NCBI RefSeq assembly: GCF_910592395.1
Contig: NC_088322.1
Location: forward strand, 7,373,431-7,437,430
Direction: 5' to 3'
DNA: 64,000 bases
Source of the DNA: Lineus longissimus
Taxonomy: Eukaryota > Nemertea > Pilidiophora > Heteronemertea > Lineidae
Positions 1 to 11,200 of this stretch are shown here, one piece after another. The position numbers and the translations under genes are program-made. The notes below the pieces were generated by a model. The model saw only the letters and a program-made list of their open reading frames with translations, ran no database searches and was not told the DNA's origin. The number at the start of each line of letters is the position of its first letter. Position 1 is the stretch's first letter.

Positions 1-3000
1 TACAGGCAGCACACAATCGATTCGGCCGCCTTCCCTGGGCCGAGTTATTTGAACCAAGCATCAAGATGATGGAGGAAGGTGTCCCCCTTGATTTCTCTAC
101 GGCAGATGCCCTCGTCTATCCGGACTTTGTCAACGAGACTATGATTGAGGATGTAAAAACAAATCCATCACTGAGGTGTGTTTGACTCGGCACTGATTTA
201 ACTTGTCCAGATGTCCATTGTAACAGAATGAAACAAACCCGCTGTAAAAGTGACGGGAAAACACATGAAACGCAAAAATATGAGTACCTTCGTTTTGACG
301 ACCAAATTTGACTAGCCATTTTTAGCCACGCTGGCTTTGCAGCGTAGCTTATCTATAAACAGCAGCACTGGGTTTTTTTAAAGCATGATTTCCACTCAGA
401 GAGTCAAGATCCGCACATATTCAACCAAAGTGGTTTGGATTAAAATGACAAGTGCCACGTCCAGTATTGCTGCCCTAGTCGCGCGCAATGTTTTGAAGAT
501 TGGCGTCAATTGTTAGAAAAGGAAAATTCAGTTAAAAAGTGAAAACCGTGAAACCGTAACAGGCTGTTTTTGATTAAACGAAGTGGTATCCAACCTGAGA
601 AATGGTTTTAATATCAATTTAAGTTGGTAAAGTGGCTCCCAAACGTTCTCAGCTTTGGCCGATTCCTAAAGAAATGTTGTGTTTAAACTACCATTTCAGA
701 GCATTGTACCTTGACGAATCGACAGGAGCACCCAAAGAGGAAGGAGACATCGTGTTCTATCCAAAGCTCGCTAAGACTTACAGACGACTTGCTCAGTTCG
801 GTGGAGTTGATTTCTACAAGGGCAAGATAGCCAGGGATATCGTAAAGGAGCTAAGTAAGAACGGATTTATTCAGAGGGTTTTTTCAATACCTAAATGTAC
901 ATTTATTCTATACTTTTGCCCGTTTTGTGAGTTCGGGGTGCGTCACCCTTCATACCCGCAGAATTGACTGCGCCCCTCATGGCTAAGTGGTATCCGCGGT
1001 CGCTCGATTTGCGAGGCATCTTTTCTAAAAACATACAATGTAGATTTTCACAAAAAGCGCCCACTTGCTCTTGTCCTTGTTGGTCATCCCCTGTCAATTA
1101 AGACATCGCCAGTCCCCACGCTGATCGGCGATAATACAAAGTAATATTTACTTCATCTGCTTTAAAGGAGGACGTTTCACTTCGAAGGACCTTTCCAACT
1201 ATTCCGCCAGGTGGCGGGATGCAATAGCCGACTATGTTAGTGGTCATCGATACTACACGCTTCCACCGCCCTCTTACAGTGGTCTGATACCACTCTTTTT
1301 CCGCATTCTTGAAGGTAGGTGTGCATATTTTCATTTTCTGCATCCCTCCGAAAGGAGCCAAGTCAATCTGACTCATGAACAGAGAAACCAAGCACTAATT
1401 CCAAAGTCAAAACACCGAAACACCTTAGTCGCAATTTACTTAATTCTCATGAGTATAAGACATGTGCATTGCGCCTTGCTTTGACTGAATAGGTTTTAGT
1501 GTAGTGACTCTCTTTCAGACATCGGTCCTGCTTCATTTCATTCATGACCGTTCAATTTGCCTCGTCATCAAAACGTTTTCAAAAGGTTTTCAATGACCGG
1601 TTGGGTCAAAAATGGATTCTTTGCGAGATAATTTTTCATCGACGTTTTTCAGGAGCTCGACAACCTTTAATTTAAGAGTGCATGGACTCGTGATTGCTTT
1701 CGTTTAAATGCTCGCTTCTTTTGCCAGGTTTTCACATGACAAAGAAGGACCTCGAAGAAGGACCCGAGCAGGCTGCCTTGTTTTATCACAGATTCGTAGA
1801 AGCAGGAAAATTCGTATATAAGACAAGGAAATATCTGGCTGACCCGGACTTTTATCCAAATAGCATAAAGGTGTGTCCCTGTTCTTTGTTCTCGAAGATG
1901 ACAGTGCATTTGTCAGTATTGACGGAGCAACTTGGGCATGGGGTGGCCTGTGTTTGTTTTTCATACGGAAAATGGCTTCCAGCTGGCGCATTCCTTCACC
2001 ACAGATATGAAGGACGCCGTATTGAACAGTTCATTGCAACTGTATGAAACCGTAGGCTTACCTGAAATTCGCAAAACATATTTCAACAACCACCTCGCAA
2101 CACTTGAATCATTAATTTTTACGTTGTTACAATCTTGGTAAAACCTTCGACTGAGAACCATCTATTCTGGGGAAAACATTGTTTGAACTTAACATCGTAA
2201 TTTGTATTCGAAGTTTGCCTGCATTTAGTTTTGAAGTCAAGAAAATTCATATCTTCAAAATCAAAGTTCAATTTTTCAAAACATATTTTATTAATCACTT
2301 AATCGCTACTACGAGCCACGTTTATCACTGCAAACCTCATTAAAACATATAAAGTAAATAAATGAGACCAAAAAGGGATGTGAGATATGGTTCGTATGTG
2401 GAATGTGGCTTAAAACATTGCCTTAAAACAATAGCCACCTTGCCCACGATAACTCTAAAACCACTCTCTGTGAACTACATGTATGATCATAAATTTTCTG
2501 TTTTAGAATTTAACCAAATTATTGACACAGGAATATGCTGATGCATTGCGCGCTAAGATTGACGACAGCAGAACATACAGAGACGCACAACATTACGAGG
2601 ACATCATGATTGATGAAGGAAATAAGCTTGGAACCTCTCAAGTGACGATCGTGGACGAAGAGGGGAACGTAGCGTCCGTTACCAGCTCAATTAATTTGCA
2701 GTAAGTTACTGGAAGAGCAAGCACCCCGTGTAATGGACATCACGTGCAGTCACGGTTCGGTCCTTGGGAATGGGAAATGAACAGCTCGGACCAGCGCGTG
2801 GCTAGCACCGATGACCAAGCCCATCGGGTGGGAGGATGCTTTTTTGTGAACGAACGTTTAACAGCGAAAGCCGCGTCAACCACCGCTCACTGATCATCCA
2901 TGCTCTTACCATGATAAATGAGGTGATCACATCACATGATTATCACATTCGAAGAACAATAGTTGCACGTTTATCGGCTATACTAAGTTTGATCGTTAGA

Positions 3001-4895
3001 GTAAGTTCATCATTTCACTCCTAGGTGGAAGAACATGCTTCATTCAGTCCTACCACCTAGGAAGCAATTCATCAACTAACAATTTACATGTAGGACAAAT
3101 AATCATACTTCTTCGCAGTTGAATCAATACATTTCGTCACTCAATCCGAACGTTTATAATTCAGTTGCAAATTGCGAATTGACAGACGCATTAGTAATGC
3201 AGAATTTCTACTTAAGTTGTGCATTTGCTGATTTATGTTATATGTTTTATCTTCAAGCATGGGTTCAAAGGTGGTTGGTAGCCGAAGCGGCATCATCTAC
3301 AACGACCTGATGTCTGACTTCACATACCCTGGCGTTACACCAGTAGGCAAAATGGTTCAGCTTTTCCCCGTCCCTGGGAAGCGAATAATGACCCACACCA
3401 GTCCCTTCGTGATGGTCGACGAGAATGGGGACGTCAAGTTTGCGGGCGGATCGTCGGGGGCTCATCGCATCACAACAACGATCGCGCAGGTATGTAAGCT
3501 TACATGTACATGAACCATGTTTAAAAGTTATAATTTTTCGCTTTGAAAGAGCGTCTACAGAAGCGCTCAAGAGGCCCCCCAAGGATAATCAATTAGGCTG
3601 TCATTGCTGTGGACTACAACAACTGGGTCTTAATCATCCCAGTCACACCTGCAAGGAGATGGTGCACGAAACGCACTCTTAAAAGTTATTGATAAACAAC
3701 TAATCTGATAGTTTCAATTGCTATATCTGTGAAATTAGTAAAAAAGAAGCGAATTCCAAAACGCCCGGGTTAAGAATAAACCGTACTTTTCAGCGCTAAT
3801 GCACTATGCGCAAACGAAGCCTCGTTTTGAATTCAGCGGACAGCGTTGGGCAACCAAAACCGCTTGGGTCGGCGCAAAATATTGAAGCTGTCAAGGCATT
3901 TCAAACCACATTATTCGCTGTTTAATATGAGATGTTTCAGAATAGCATATTGATACCTCACTGTCAGTATTGATTGTCTCACCAAAACACCCTCGCGGTT
4001 TGGGTGAGACAACCAATACCTCCAGTTCAGTATCAGTGCCTTAAACTAACCATTAATCAGTAAAAAGAAGCCGTGGTAAAAAATTGCTATTTCGATAGTT
4101 AAACAACTAATTTCACAGTCGGTGCAACAGGAACTACCGGAATAGGAAAAAATACTATAAACTAGTTATTTTTTTCTTATTGATTTGAAGAGTACACAGC
4201 GAATCCCTGGAGGGAATCAGAAATACACAAAATCATAAATTTAGATTAGACGGGAGAGCGAATTCGGCAGTCAAGGCTGAGAGACATCGGTGAGAAAGCA
4301 TGGACCTTTCCTAATGTTCCCACATATTCTTACAGGTCCTGGCCAACATTTTTATCTTCAAAAAGACACTGAAAGAATCCATTGACGATCCTAGGTTGTA
4401 TAACTTAAACCTGCCACTTAACCAGAACACTCTTGTTAACCCAGACTTCAAGAATAAGGTACTAGTATGGGCGTTTTCTTCCTGAGCTCCGGCGCATATA
4501 CGACTACTATTTTCATGTCGTCTTCTTCTTCTTCTTCTTCTTCTTCTTCTTCTTCTTCTTCCTCTTCTCCTATTTCAAAATAATGGGTGGAGGTCTGAGA
4601 ATACCATATCGCCAGGCGGAGGGGTGCTTGGTGTTTTGTGCTGGATGATGTCTTCTTTCGACTGTTGTATTTTTTGACGGTCATAAAAATAATCCTCAGT
4701 CGTCACCATCTTCACATTTTAATATTGTCAACTTGTTCTACCTTGCAGGAGATCCTAAATCTGCTGGAGAAGAAGGGACACCAGATCTATTTCTACTGTT
4801 ACATACCGTCAGGATTCCACGGGATCCTGGCACAAGACGGAAAACTACACGCTTACGTCGATCACAGGAAATTTGGCTGCCCTGCCGGGTATTAA
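1..4895 (+). CDS. Gamma-glutamyltransferase-like protein, copy A (5' partial)
   Basis: GGT family: N-terminal-nucleophile hydrolases that cleave themselves into two chains, are normally anchored outside the cell, and act on glutathione-type gamma-glutamyl compounds. Exons with canonical GT-AG borders and matching phases are 1-175 (continues left of the window), 700-854, 1168-1314, 1728-1870, 2507-2700, 3258-3489, 4336-4458 and 4749-4895 (TAA). All are open. Landmarks are the GRLPW block at the start, LGTSQV with the nucleophile Thr, SSINL, YNDLMSDF, PGKRIMTHTSP and the C-terminal CPAGY typical of GGT ends. The second exon ends at the TAA|GTAAGA donor at 854; this is the only donor there whose phase fits the next exon. 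The copy is nearly identical to copy B in exons; the 2507-2700 exon is base-for-base the same. AATAAA at 4897-4902 directly follows the stop, so a very short 3' UTR is possible. Family assignment is firm; enzymatic activity is doubtful because pocket residues are changed. Confidence 0.92.
4518..4569. repeat. (CTT)n microsatellite in copy A intron
   Basis: An uninterrupted CTT tract in the last intron of GGT copy A. The reverse-complement GAA tract sits at about 8549-8587 in copy B and is shorter, so the tract length changed after duplication. The polyglutamate ORFs it creates are not genes. Confidence 0.9.
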
Positions 4896-4965
4896 AAATA
4901 AACATTTCGAAGATTCAATTATCAATCATTGATTGTTGATTTGTTTTAATTTGCTGTCGATTAGT

Positions 4966-5023
4966 GATGTCAAATTGAATGGAAACACCCAATTTCGGAC
5001 CAAAACTAAGGGAGGTTCTATTG
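4966..5023 (-). mobile_element. Truncated Tigger/pogo-type MITE, copy A 3' flank
   Basis: Right half of the MITE family described at 24408-24585, ending GGTTCTATTG before TA. The corresponding site in copy B (7978-8114) is full length, so the left half was lost in copy A. Confidence 0.7.
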
Positions 5024-5315
5024 TATACACAAAAAGGTGCTCCCTTTCGCAAACGTTATTACTCTCGAAGACTCCTTATTTTACATGTGAAGAGTAGCAT
5101 ATTTTTTGCCATTTATGTACAAATTGAACCAGGTCCATTCCACAAACGGGGTTATAAAATCCACCAAGCAAGAGAGTGAACTGATCTTTTGTCTAACATA
5201 GTAAAAATGCGAGTGCTTGAACTGATCTTTTTCCTAAAATAGTAGGAAAGCGATAGTTTGAACCGATATGTTGTCTAAAATAGAGGCAAAACGTTAACTT
5301 GAACCGATATTTGTC

Positions 5316-6640
5316 CCTAATCCGACTGATGCATGATTTCATTTAATATTTTATAAATATTTATGAGTGTAAACGAAAACATAAAATGAAATGACACTCA
5401 GCACTGTTTTATTGTTTATTTCTTTTTGTTTTATGTGCACGTAGGCGGCCACTGCAAGGCTCGAGATAACCCCCTAAAGTGTCTTTCGAGGCATAAAACT
5501 TGGCCCATGACCCTCCCTTTTAAAACTCTGAATTTTGAAATCTGTTACAGGATTCCTGAGATTTTGTCAAGACTTTAGTTTATCTTTTGAGTAAGAAAGT
5601 CTAGCTCCAGCCCTGCAACTGAATCAGGGGTCAGTAATTAAGGGCTTAAAACATACTTGTGGTGAATAGTTCATGAAGGGACTGGATTATGGTAGAAGAA
5701 GGAGAAGGAAGGCACCCAGGTCCCGTAATAAGACGGGTAAGAATCATCAGGAGTCATAACTTCACAAGTTCGCCTCCGGTTTATGAATAGTTTCTTGGAG
5801 TCTCTTCGAGACCTGTGTGGATGTCTTAAGTTTCTTGAGAAAAATGCAAAACATGAATGACTGAAAACGGCTATTGCTAAAAAATGCACGTAGTCCTGCT
5901 TTTTCATTGATCCTTGCACTTTGCACTCCCATCCGCTGACTATGTTATCTAAAAGGGAGCACAGATCGTAGCAAAACTCCAATTATTCATTTTGGGACAA
6001 TTGACGAATAATTTCCTGACAATCGCCATGTGTAATACGGTGTAATAATGTCCTAAAACGTGGTGGCAAATACCGACATCACCTTGCAAGAGTGGTGCAC
6101 TTTGGGTTAAGGAATTAATGCCGAGCTGGAGGTCCTTGGTTGTAAAATCAAGACTGCTCGGGTCGACCGAAAATGCAGATCAAAATCCGAGGCAACGCCG
6201 AGGGTTTTGGACGTAATTTGTCCCAAAGGGGTCCAAAGGTGAAGAAAATAATAAGTGGTTTGGTCCCTCTTTCGTCAAAGAATGGTGCAGTCTGGCGTCC
6301 GGAACTCCGTCGCCAAAGTCACCTGTGAGGATGGGGATCCTCGGTCTGATCGAGTGCGGCCGCGGTGTTTACAAACTTTCAGGCCTCCTATATCTATTTA
6401 GATATTAATAAAACCATATATTGAAGGATTATTGTCTCCTGTAAGTAGATAATGAACGGTTGTGATGGTTATTTCCGTGATTAGTACGCACTCTGCGCGT
6501 AATTATCGATGGAATCATGGAAATGTGCACAAAATGAGCTAAAACTATAAAATATACAATAAAGTGCTAAGTTTATTTTTGTTTTATACTTATAAGTACT
6601 TACAGAATATCAAATGAAATCATACATGAATCGGGCTGGG
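5316..6640. other. Unique core between the inverted GGT arms
   Basis: This 1.3-kb stretch has no counterpart in the other arm. I see no gene, no splice-linked ORF and no recognised repeat in it. A 103-codon ORF on the - strand at 5671-5982 has no recognisable domain and is probably chance. Confidence 0.6.
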
Positions 6641-7722
6641 GACAAAAGATCGGTTCAAGCTTTCGTTTTTCTTCCAATTTCTACTAAGTTAGACAAAATA
6701 TCAGTTGACGCTATCGCTTTTCTAAAATGTTAGACAAAAGATCAGTTCAAGCTGTCGCTTTTCTACAATGACAGACAAAAGATCAGTTCATCCTATGGCT
6801 TTTCTACTATGTCAGACAAAAGTTCGGTTCACCCTTGCTATTTATTTTTCTACTATGTTAGACAAAAGTTCAGTTAACCCTATCGCTTTTCTACAATGCC
6901 AGACAAAAGATCAGTTCACCCTATGGCTTTTCTACAATGTCAGACAAAAGATCGGTTCACCCTTGCTATTTCTTTTCTACTATGTTAGACAAAAGATCAG
7001 TTTAAGCGATCGCTTTTCTACAATGCCAGACAAAAGATCAGTTCACCCTATGGCTTTTCTACAATGCCAGACAAAAGATCAGTTCACCCCATGGCTTTTC
7101 TACAATCTCAGACAAAAGATCAGTTCATCCTACGGCTTTTCTACTAATATGTCAGACAAAAGACCGATTCACCCTTGCTATTTCTTTTCTACTATGTTAG
7201 ACGAAAGATCAGTTCAAGCTATCGCTTTCCTACTATGCCAGACAAAAGCTCAGTTCACCCTATGGCTTTTCTACAATGTCAGACAAAATATCAGTTCACC
7301 CTATGGCTCTTCTACAATCTCAGACAAAGGATCAGTCCCACCCTATAGCTTTTCTACTATGTCAGACAAAAGATCAGTCCCACCCTATCGCTTTTCTACT
7401 ATGTCAGACAAAAGATCAGTTCACCCTATCGCCTTTCTACTATGTCAGACAAAAGATCAGTCCCACCCTATCGCTTTTCTACAACGTCATACAAAAGATC
7501 AGTTCACCCTATGGCTTTTCTACAATGTCAGACAAAAGATCAGTTCACCCTATGACTTTTCTACAATCTCAGACAAAAGATCAGTCCCACCCTATAGCTT
7601 TTCGACTATGTCAGACAAAAGTTCAGTTAACCCTATCGCTTTTCTACAATGTCAGACAAAAGATCAGTTCACCCTATGGCTTTTCTACAATGTCAGACAA
7701 AAGATCAGTCAAGTTATTGTTT
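6641..7722 (+). repeat. 41-bp minisatellite, about 26 units
   Basis: The unit runs like ATGTCAGACAAAAGATCAGT followed by TCACCCTATGGCTTTTCTAC and one more base. Successive copies are 41 bp apart (for example 7501 and 7542). Because 41 is not a multiple of three and units are mostly stop-free in all + frames, the array produces long spurious ORFs of 335 and 196 codons. Reverse-oriented, degenerate units lie at 5167-5312 in the opposite arm. Confidence 0.93.
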
Positions 7723-7977
7723 CTCAACTATTATGTTGTCCCTACCAAACTAATTGTGAGACCACGTGTCAATAAAATCGAGTTCGCAGCACGAGGTATT
7801 TGGCATGTTGTATGGCGAGCTGCCAAGTACTGTTCACACGGTTTCGTAGCCCCGTTTGTGGAATAGACCTGGTTCATCATGTACATGAATGGCAAGAAAT
7901 ATACTACTCCTCACATCTAAAATAAGGAGTCTTCGAGAGTAATAACGTTTGCGAAAGGGAGCACATTTTTGTGTATA

Positions 7978-8114
7978 CAATAGAACCTCCCTTAGTTTTG
8001 GTCCAAAATTGGGTGTTTCCATTCAATTTGACCTCACTAATCAGGACCACTCTCTATCAAGACTGCACTTGTCATCCCAGTCCCGAGGGTGTCCTTGATA
8101 GAGAGGTTCTACTG
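7978..8114 (-). mobile_element. Tigger/pogo-type MITE, copy B 3' flank
   Basis: Runs from CAATAGAACCTCCCTTAG to GAGAGGTTCTACTG with a TA on each side. It lies just past the stop codon of GGT copy B and is shared, truncated, with copy A, so it predates the duplication. Confidence 0.8.
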
Positions 8115-8217
8115 TATTGTATTTGTGTCACGAAGCCCGTTACGCATCGACAGCCAATTAAAACAAATAAATAAATAATGATTGATAATTGATTATCAAT
8201 CTCCGAAATGTTCAAGT

Positions 8218-11200
8218 TTAATACCCGGCAGGGCAGCCAAATTTCCTGTGATCGACGTAAGCGTGTAGTTTTCCGTCTTGTACTAGAATCCCGTGGAATC
8301 CTGAAGGTATGTAACAGTAGAAATATATCTGGTGTCCTTTCTTCGCCAGCAGATTTAGGATCTCCTGCAAGGTAGAACAAGTTGACAATATTAAAATGTG
8401 AGGATGGTGAAGACTGAGGATTATTTTTATGACAGTCAAAAAATCCAACAATCGAAAGAAGACATCATCCACCCCAAAATACCAAGCACCCCTCCGCCTG
8501 GCGATATGGTATTCTCAGATCTCCACCCATTATTTTGAAATAGGAGGAGAGGAAGAAGAAGAAGAAGAAGAAGAAGAAGAAGAAGACATGAAAATAGTAG
8601 TCGTATATGCGCCGGAGCTCAGGAAGAAAACGCCCATACTAGTACCTTATTCTTGAAGTCCGGTTCAACAAGAGTGTTCTGGTTAATTGGCAGGTTTAAG
8701 TTATACAACCTAGGATCGTCAATGGATTCTTTCAGCGTCTTTTTGAAGATAAAAATGTTGGCCAGGACCTGTAAGAAAACGTTGGAGCATTAGGAAAGGT
8801 CCATGCTTTCTCACCGATGTCTCTCAGCCTTGACTGCCGAATTCGCTCTCTCGTCTAATCTAAATTTATAATTTTGTGTATTTCTGATTCCCTCCAGGGA
8901 TTCGCTGTGTACTTTTGAAATAAATGAGAAAAAAATAACTAGTTTATAGTAATTTTTCCTACTATGGTAGTTCCTGTTGCACCGACTGTGAAACTAGTTG
9001 TTTCAACTATCGAAATAGAATTTTTTTTCACCATGGTTACTTTTAAAGGCATTGATACTGAACTGGAGGTATTAGTAGTCTCACCGAAACCGCGAGGGTG
9101 TTTTGGTGAGACAATCAATACCGACAGTGAGGTACAAATTTCGTTTCTAAACATCTCATATTAAACAGCGAATAATGTGGTTTTAAATGCCTTGACTGCT
9201 TCGATATTTTGCGTTAACCCAAGCGGTTTTGGTTCCCTAACGCTGACCGCTGAATTCAAAACGAGGCTTCGTTTGTGCATAGTGCATTTGCACTGTAAAG
9301 TGCGGTTCATGCTAAACCCAGGTGTTTTGGAATTCACTACTTTTTTTACTAATTTCACAGATATTGCAATTAAAACTACCAGATTAGTTGTTTATCAATT
9401 GCTTTAAAGAGTGTCGGTGTTAAGTGCGCCATCTACGTATTGCCGATGTGTGGGACTATTAAGACCGAGTTGTAGTAGTCCACAGCAATGACACCCTAAT
9501 TGATTATCCGCGGACGCCTTCTTGAGCGCTTTCTGGAGACGTTATTTCTAAGCGAAAAATGATCACAGGGTTCATTTACATATAAGCTTATATACCTGCG
9601 CGATCGTTGTTGTGATGCGAGGAGCCCCCGACGACCCGCCGGCAAACTTGACATCCCCATTCTCGTCGACCATCACGAAGGGACTGGTGTGGGTCATTAT
9701 TCGCTTCCCAGGGACGGGGAAAAGCTGAACCATTTTGCCTACTGGTGTAACGCCAGGGTATATGAAGTCAGTCATCAGGTCGTTGTAGATGATGCCGCTT
9801 CGGCTACCAACCACCTTTGAACCCATGCTTGAAGATAAAACATATAACATAAATCAGCAAATGCACTACTTAAGTAGAAATTCTGCGTAACTAATGTGTC
9901 TGTCAATTCGCAATTTGTAACTGAATTACAAACGGGATCGAATGACGAAATTCGTTGATTCAAATGCATAAGAAGTATGATTTGTCCTCCATGTAAAATT
10001 TAGTTGATTAATTGCTTCCTAGGTGGCAGGGCGGAATGAAGCATGTTCTGCCACCTAGGAGTGAAATGGTGAACTGTAATATCTGTTTTAAGCGTGATAA
10101 GAATTAGTATCGCCGATTAACGTGCAACGATTTTTCTGGGAATTTGATAATCAGTGATGTGATCACCTAATTTATCATGGTAAGAGCATGGATGATCAGT
10201 GAGCGGTGGTTGACGCGGCTTTCGCTGTTAAACGTTCGTTCACAAAAAAACATCCTCCCACCCGATGGCTTGGGCATCGGTGCTAGCCACGCGCTGGTCC
10301 GAGCTGTTCATTTCCCATTCCCAAGGACCGAACCGTGACTGCACGTGATGTCCATTACACGGGATGCTTGCTCTTCCAGTAACTTACTGCAAATTAATTG
10401 AGCTGGTAACGGACGCTACGTTCCCCTCTTCGTCCACGATCGTCACTTGAGAGGTTCCAAGCTTATTTCCTTCATCAATCATGATGTCCTCGTAATGTTG
10501 TGCGTCTCTGTATGTTCTGCTGTCGTCAATCTTAGCGCGCAATGCATCAGCATATTCCTGTGTCAATAATTTGGTTAAATTCTGAAAAAAGAAAATTTAT
10601 GATTATACATGTAGTTCACAGAGAGTGCTGTTAGAGTTATCGTGGGCAAGGTGGCTATTGTTTTAAGGCAATGTTTTAAGCCACATTCCACATACGAACG
10701 ATATCTCACATCCCTTTTTGGTCTCATTTATTTACTTTATATGTTTTTAATTAAAGGCCATAACTCCAGGTATTTTGCCATTTCCTGCTGTAAGACGTTT
10801 TCAAAAGTGCACCTAACAATTTATATAATACAGAAAACCCCATGCGATTTGCTCCATCCATTTTGAAGATAGCCTTTCAGGTGTTTGACAACTAGATCAC
10901 CTAATCAGGCTAGCAACTGGCTTGTTAGAGCCAGGCGGCGGGTTCACCAAAATTGTGATGTAGATCAGGCTATTGCCCTACTTGGGAGGACACATATAAA
11001 TTAATGCTCTTAAAATTGATAAATGAAGTCTGTTTTTCATTGACATTTTCAATGTTCAAGTATGAAAGCATACCTTTGCCCATAATAAATGAATTTATTG
11101 TATTCCAAAAATATTTTAATTAAATATTTTAATTTTTTTTGGAAAACCGGTTATATTTATTTTAGAAGTCAACTCTCACATCTAGAAAGTGTTATTTGAG

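Noticed and set aside
632-967. 111-codon ORF running past the GGT exon, with a possible donor at 877 (CAGAGG|GTTTTT)
   Set aside because: That donor gives the wrong phase for the next exon and is absent in copy B. The TAA|GTAAGA donor at 854 (and 13063 in copy B) is present in both and fits.
970-1015. Possible tRNA gene (GGCTAAGTGGTATCCGCGG)
   Set aside because: No consistent cloverleaf; the segment is a GGT intron, and its counterpart in copy B differs where arms should pair.
5671-5982. 103-codon ORF on the - strand in the palindrome core
   Set aside because: No domain, no splice context, and absent from both arms; chance ORF.
6768-7775. 335-codon ORF
   Set aside because: It is the 41-bp minisatellite read in frame; no splice partners, no domain.
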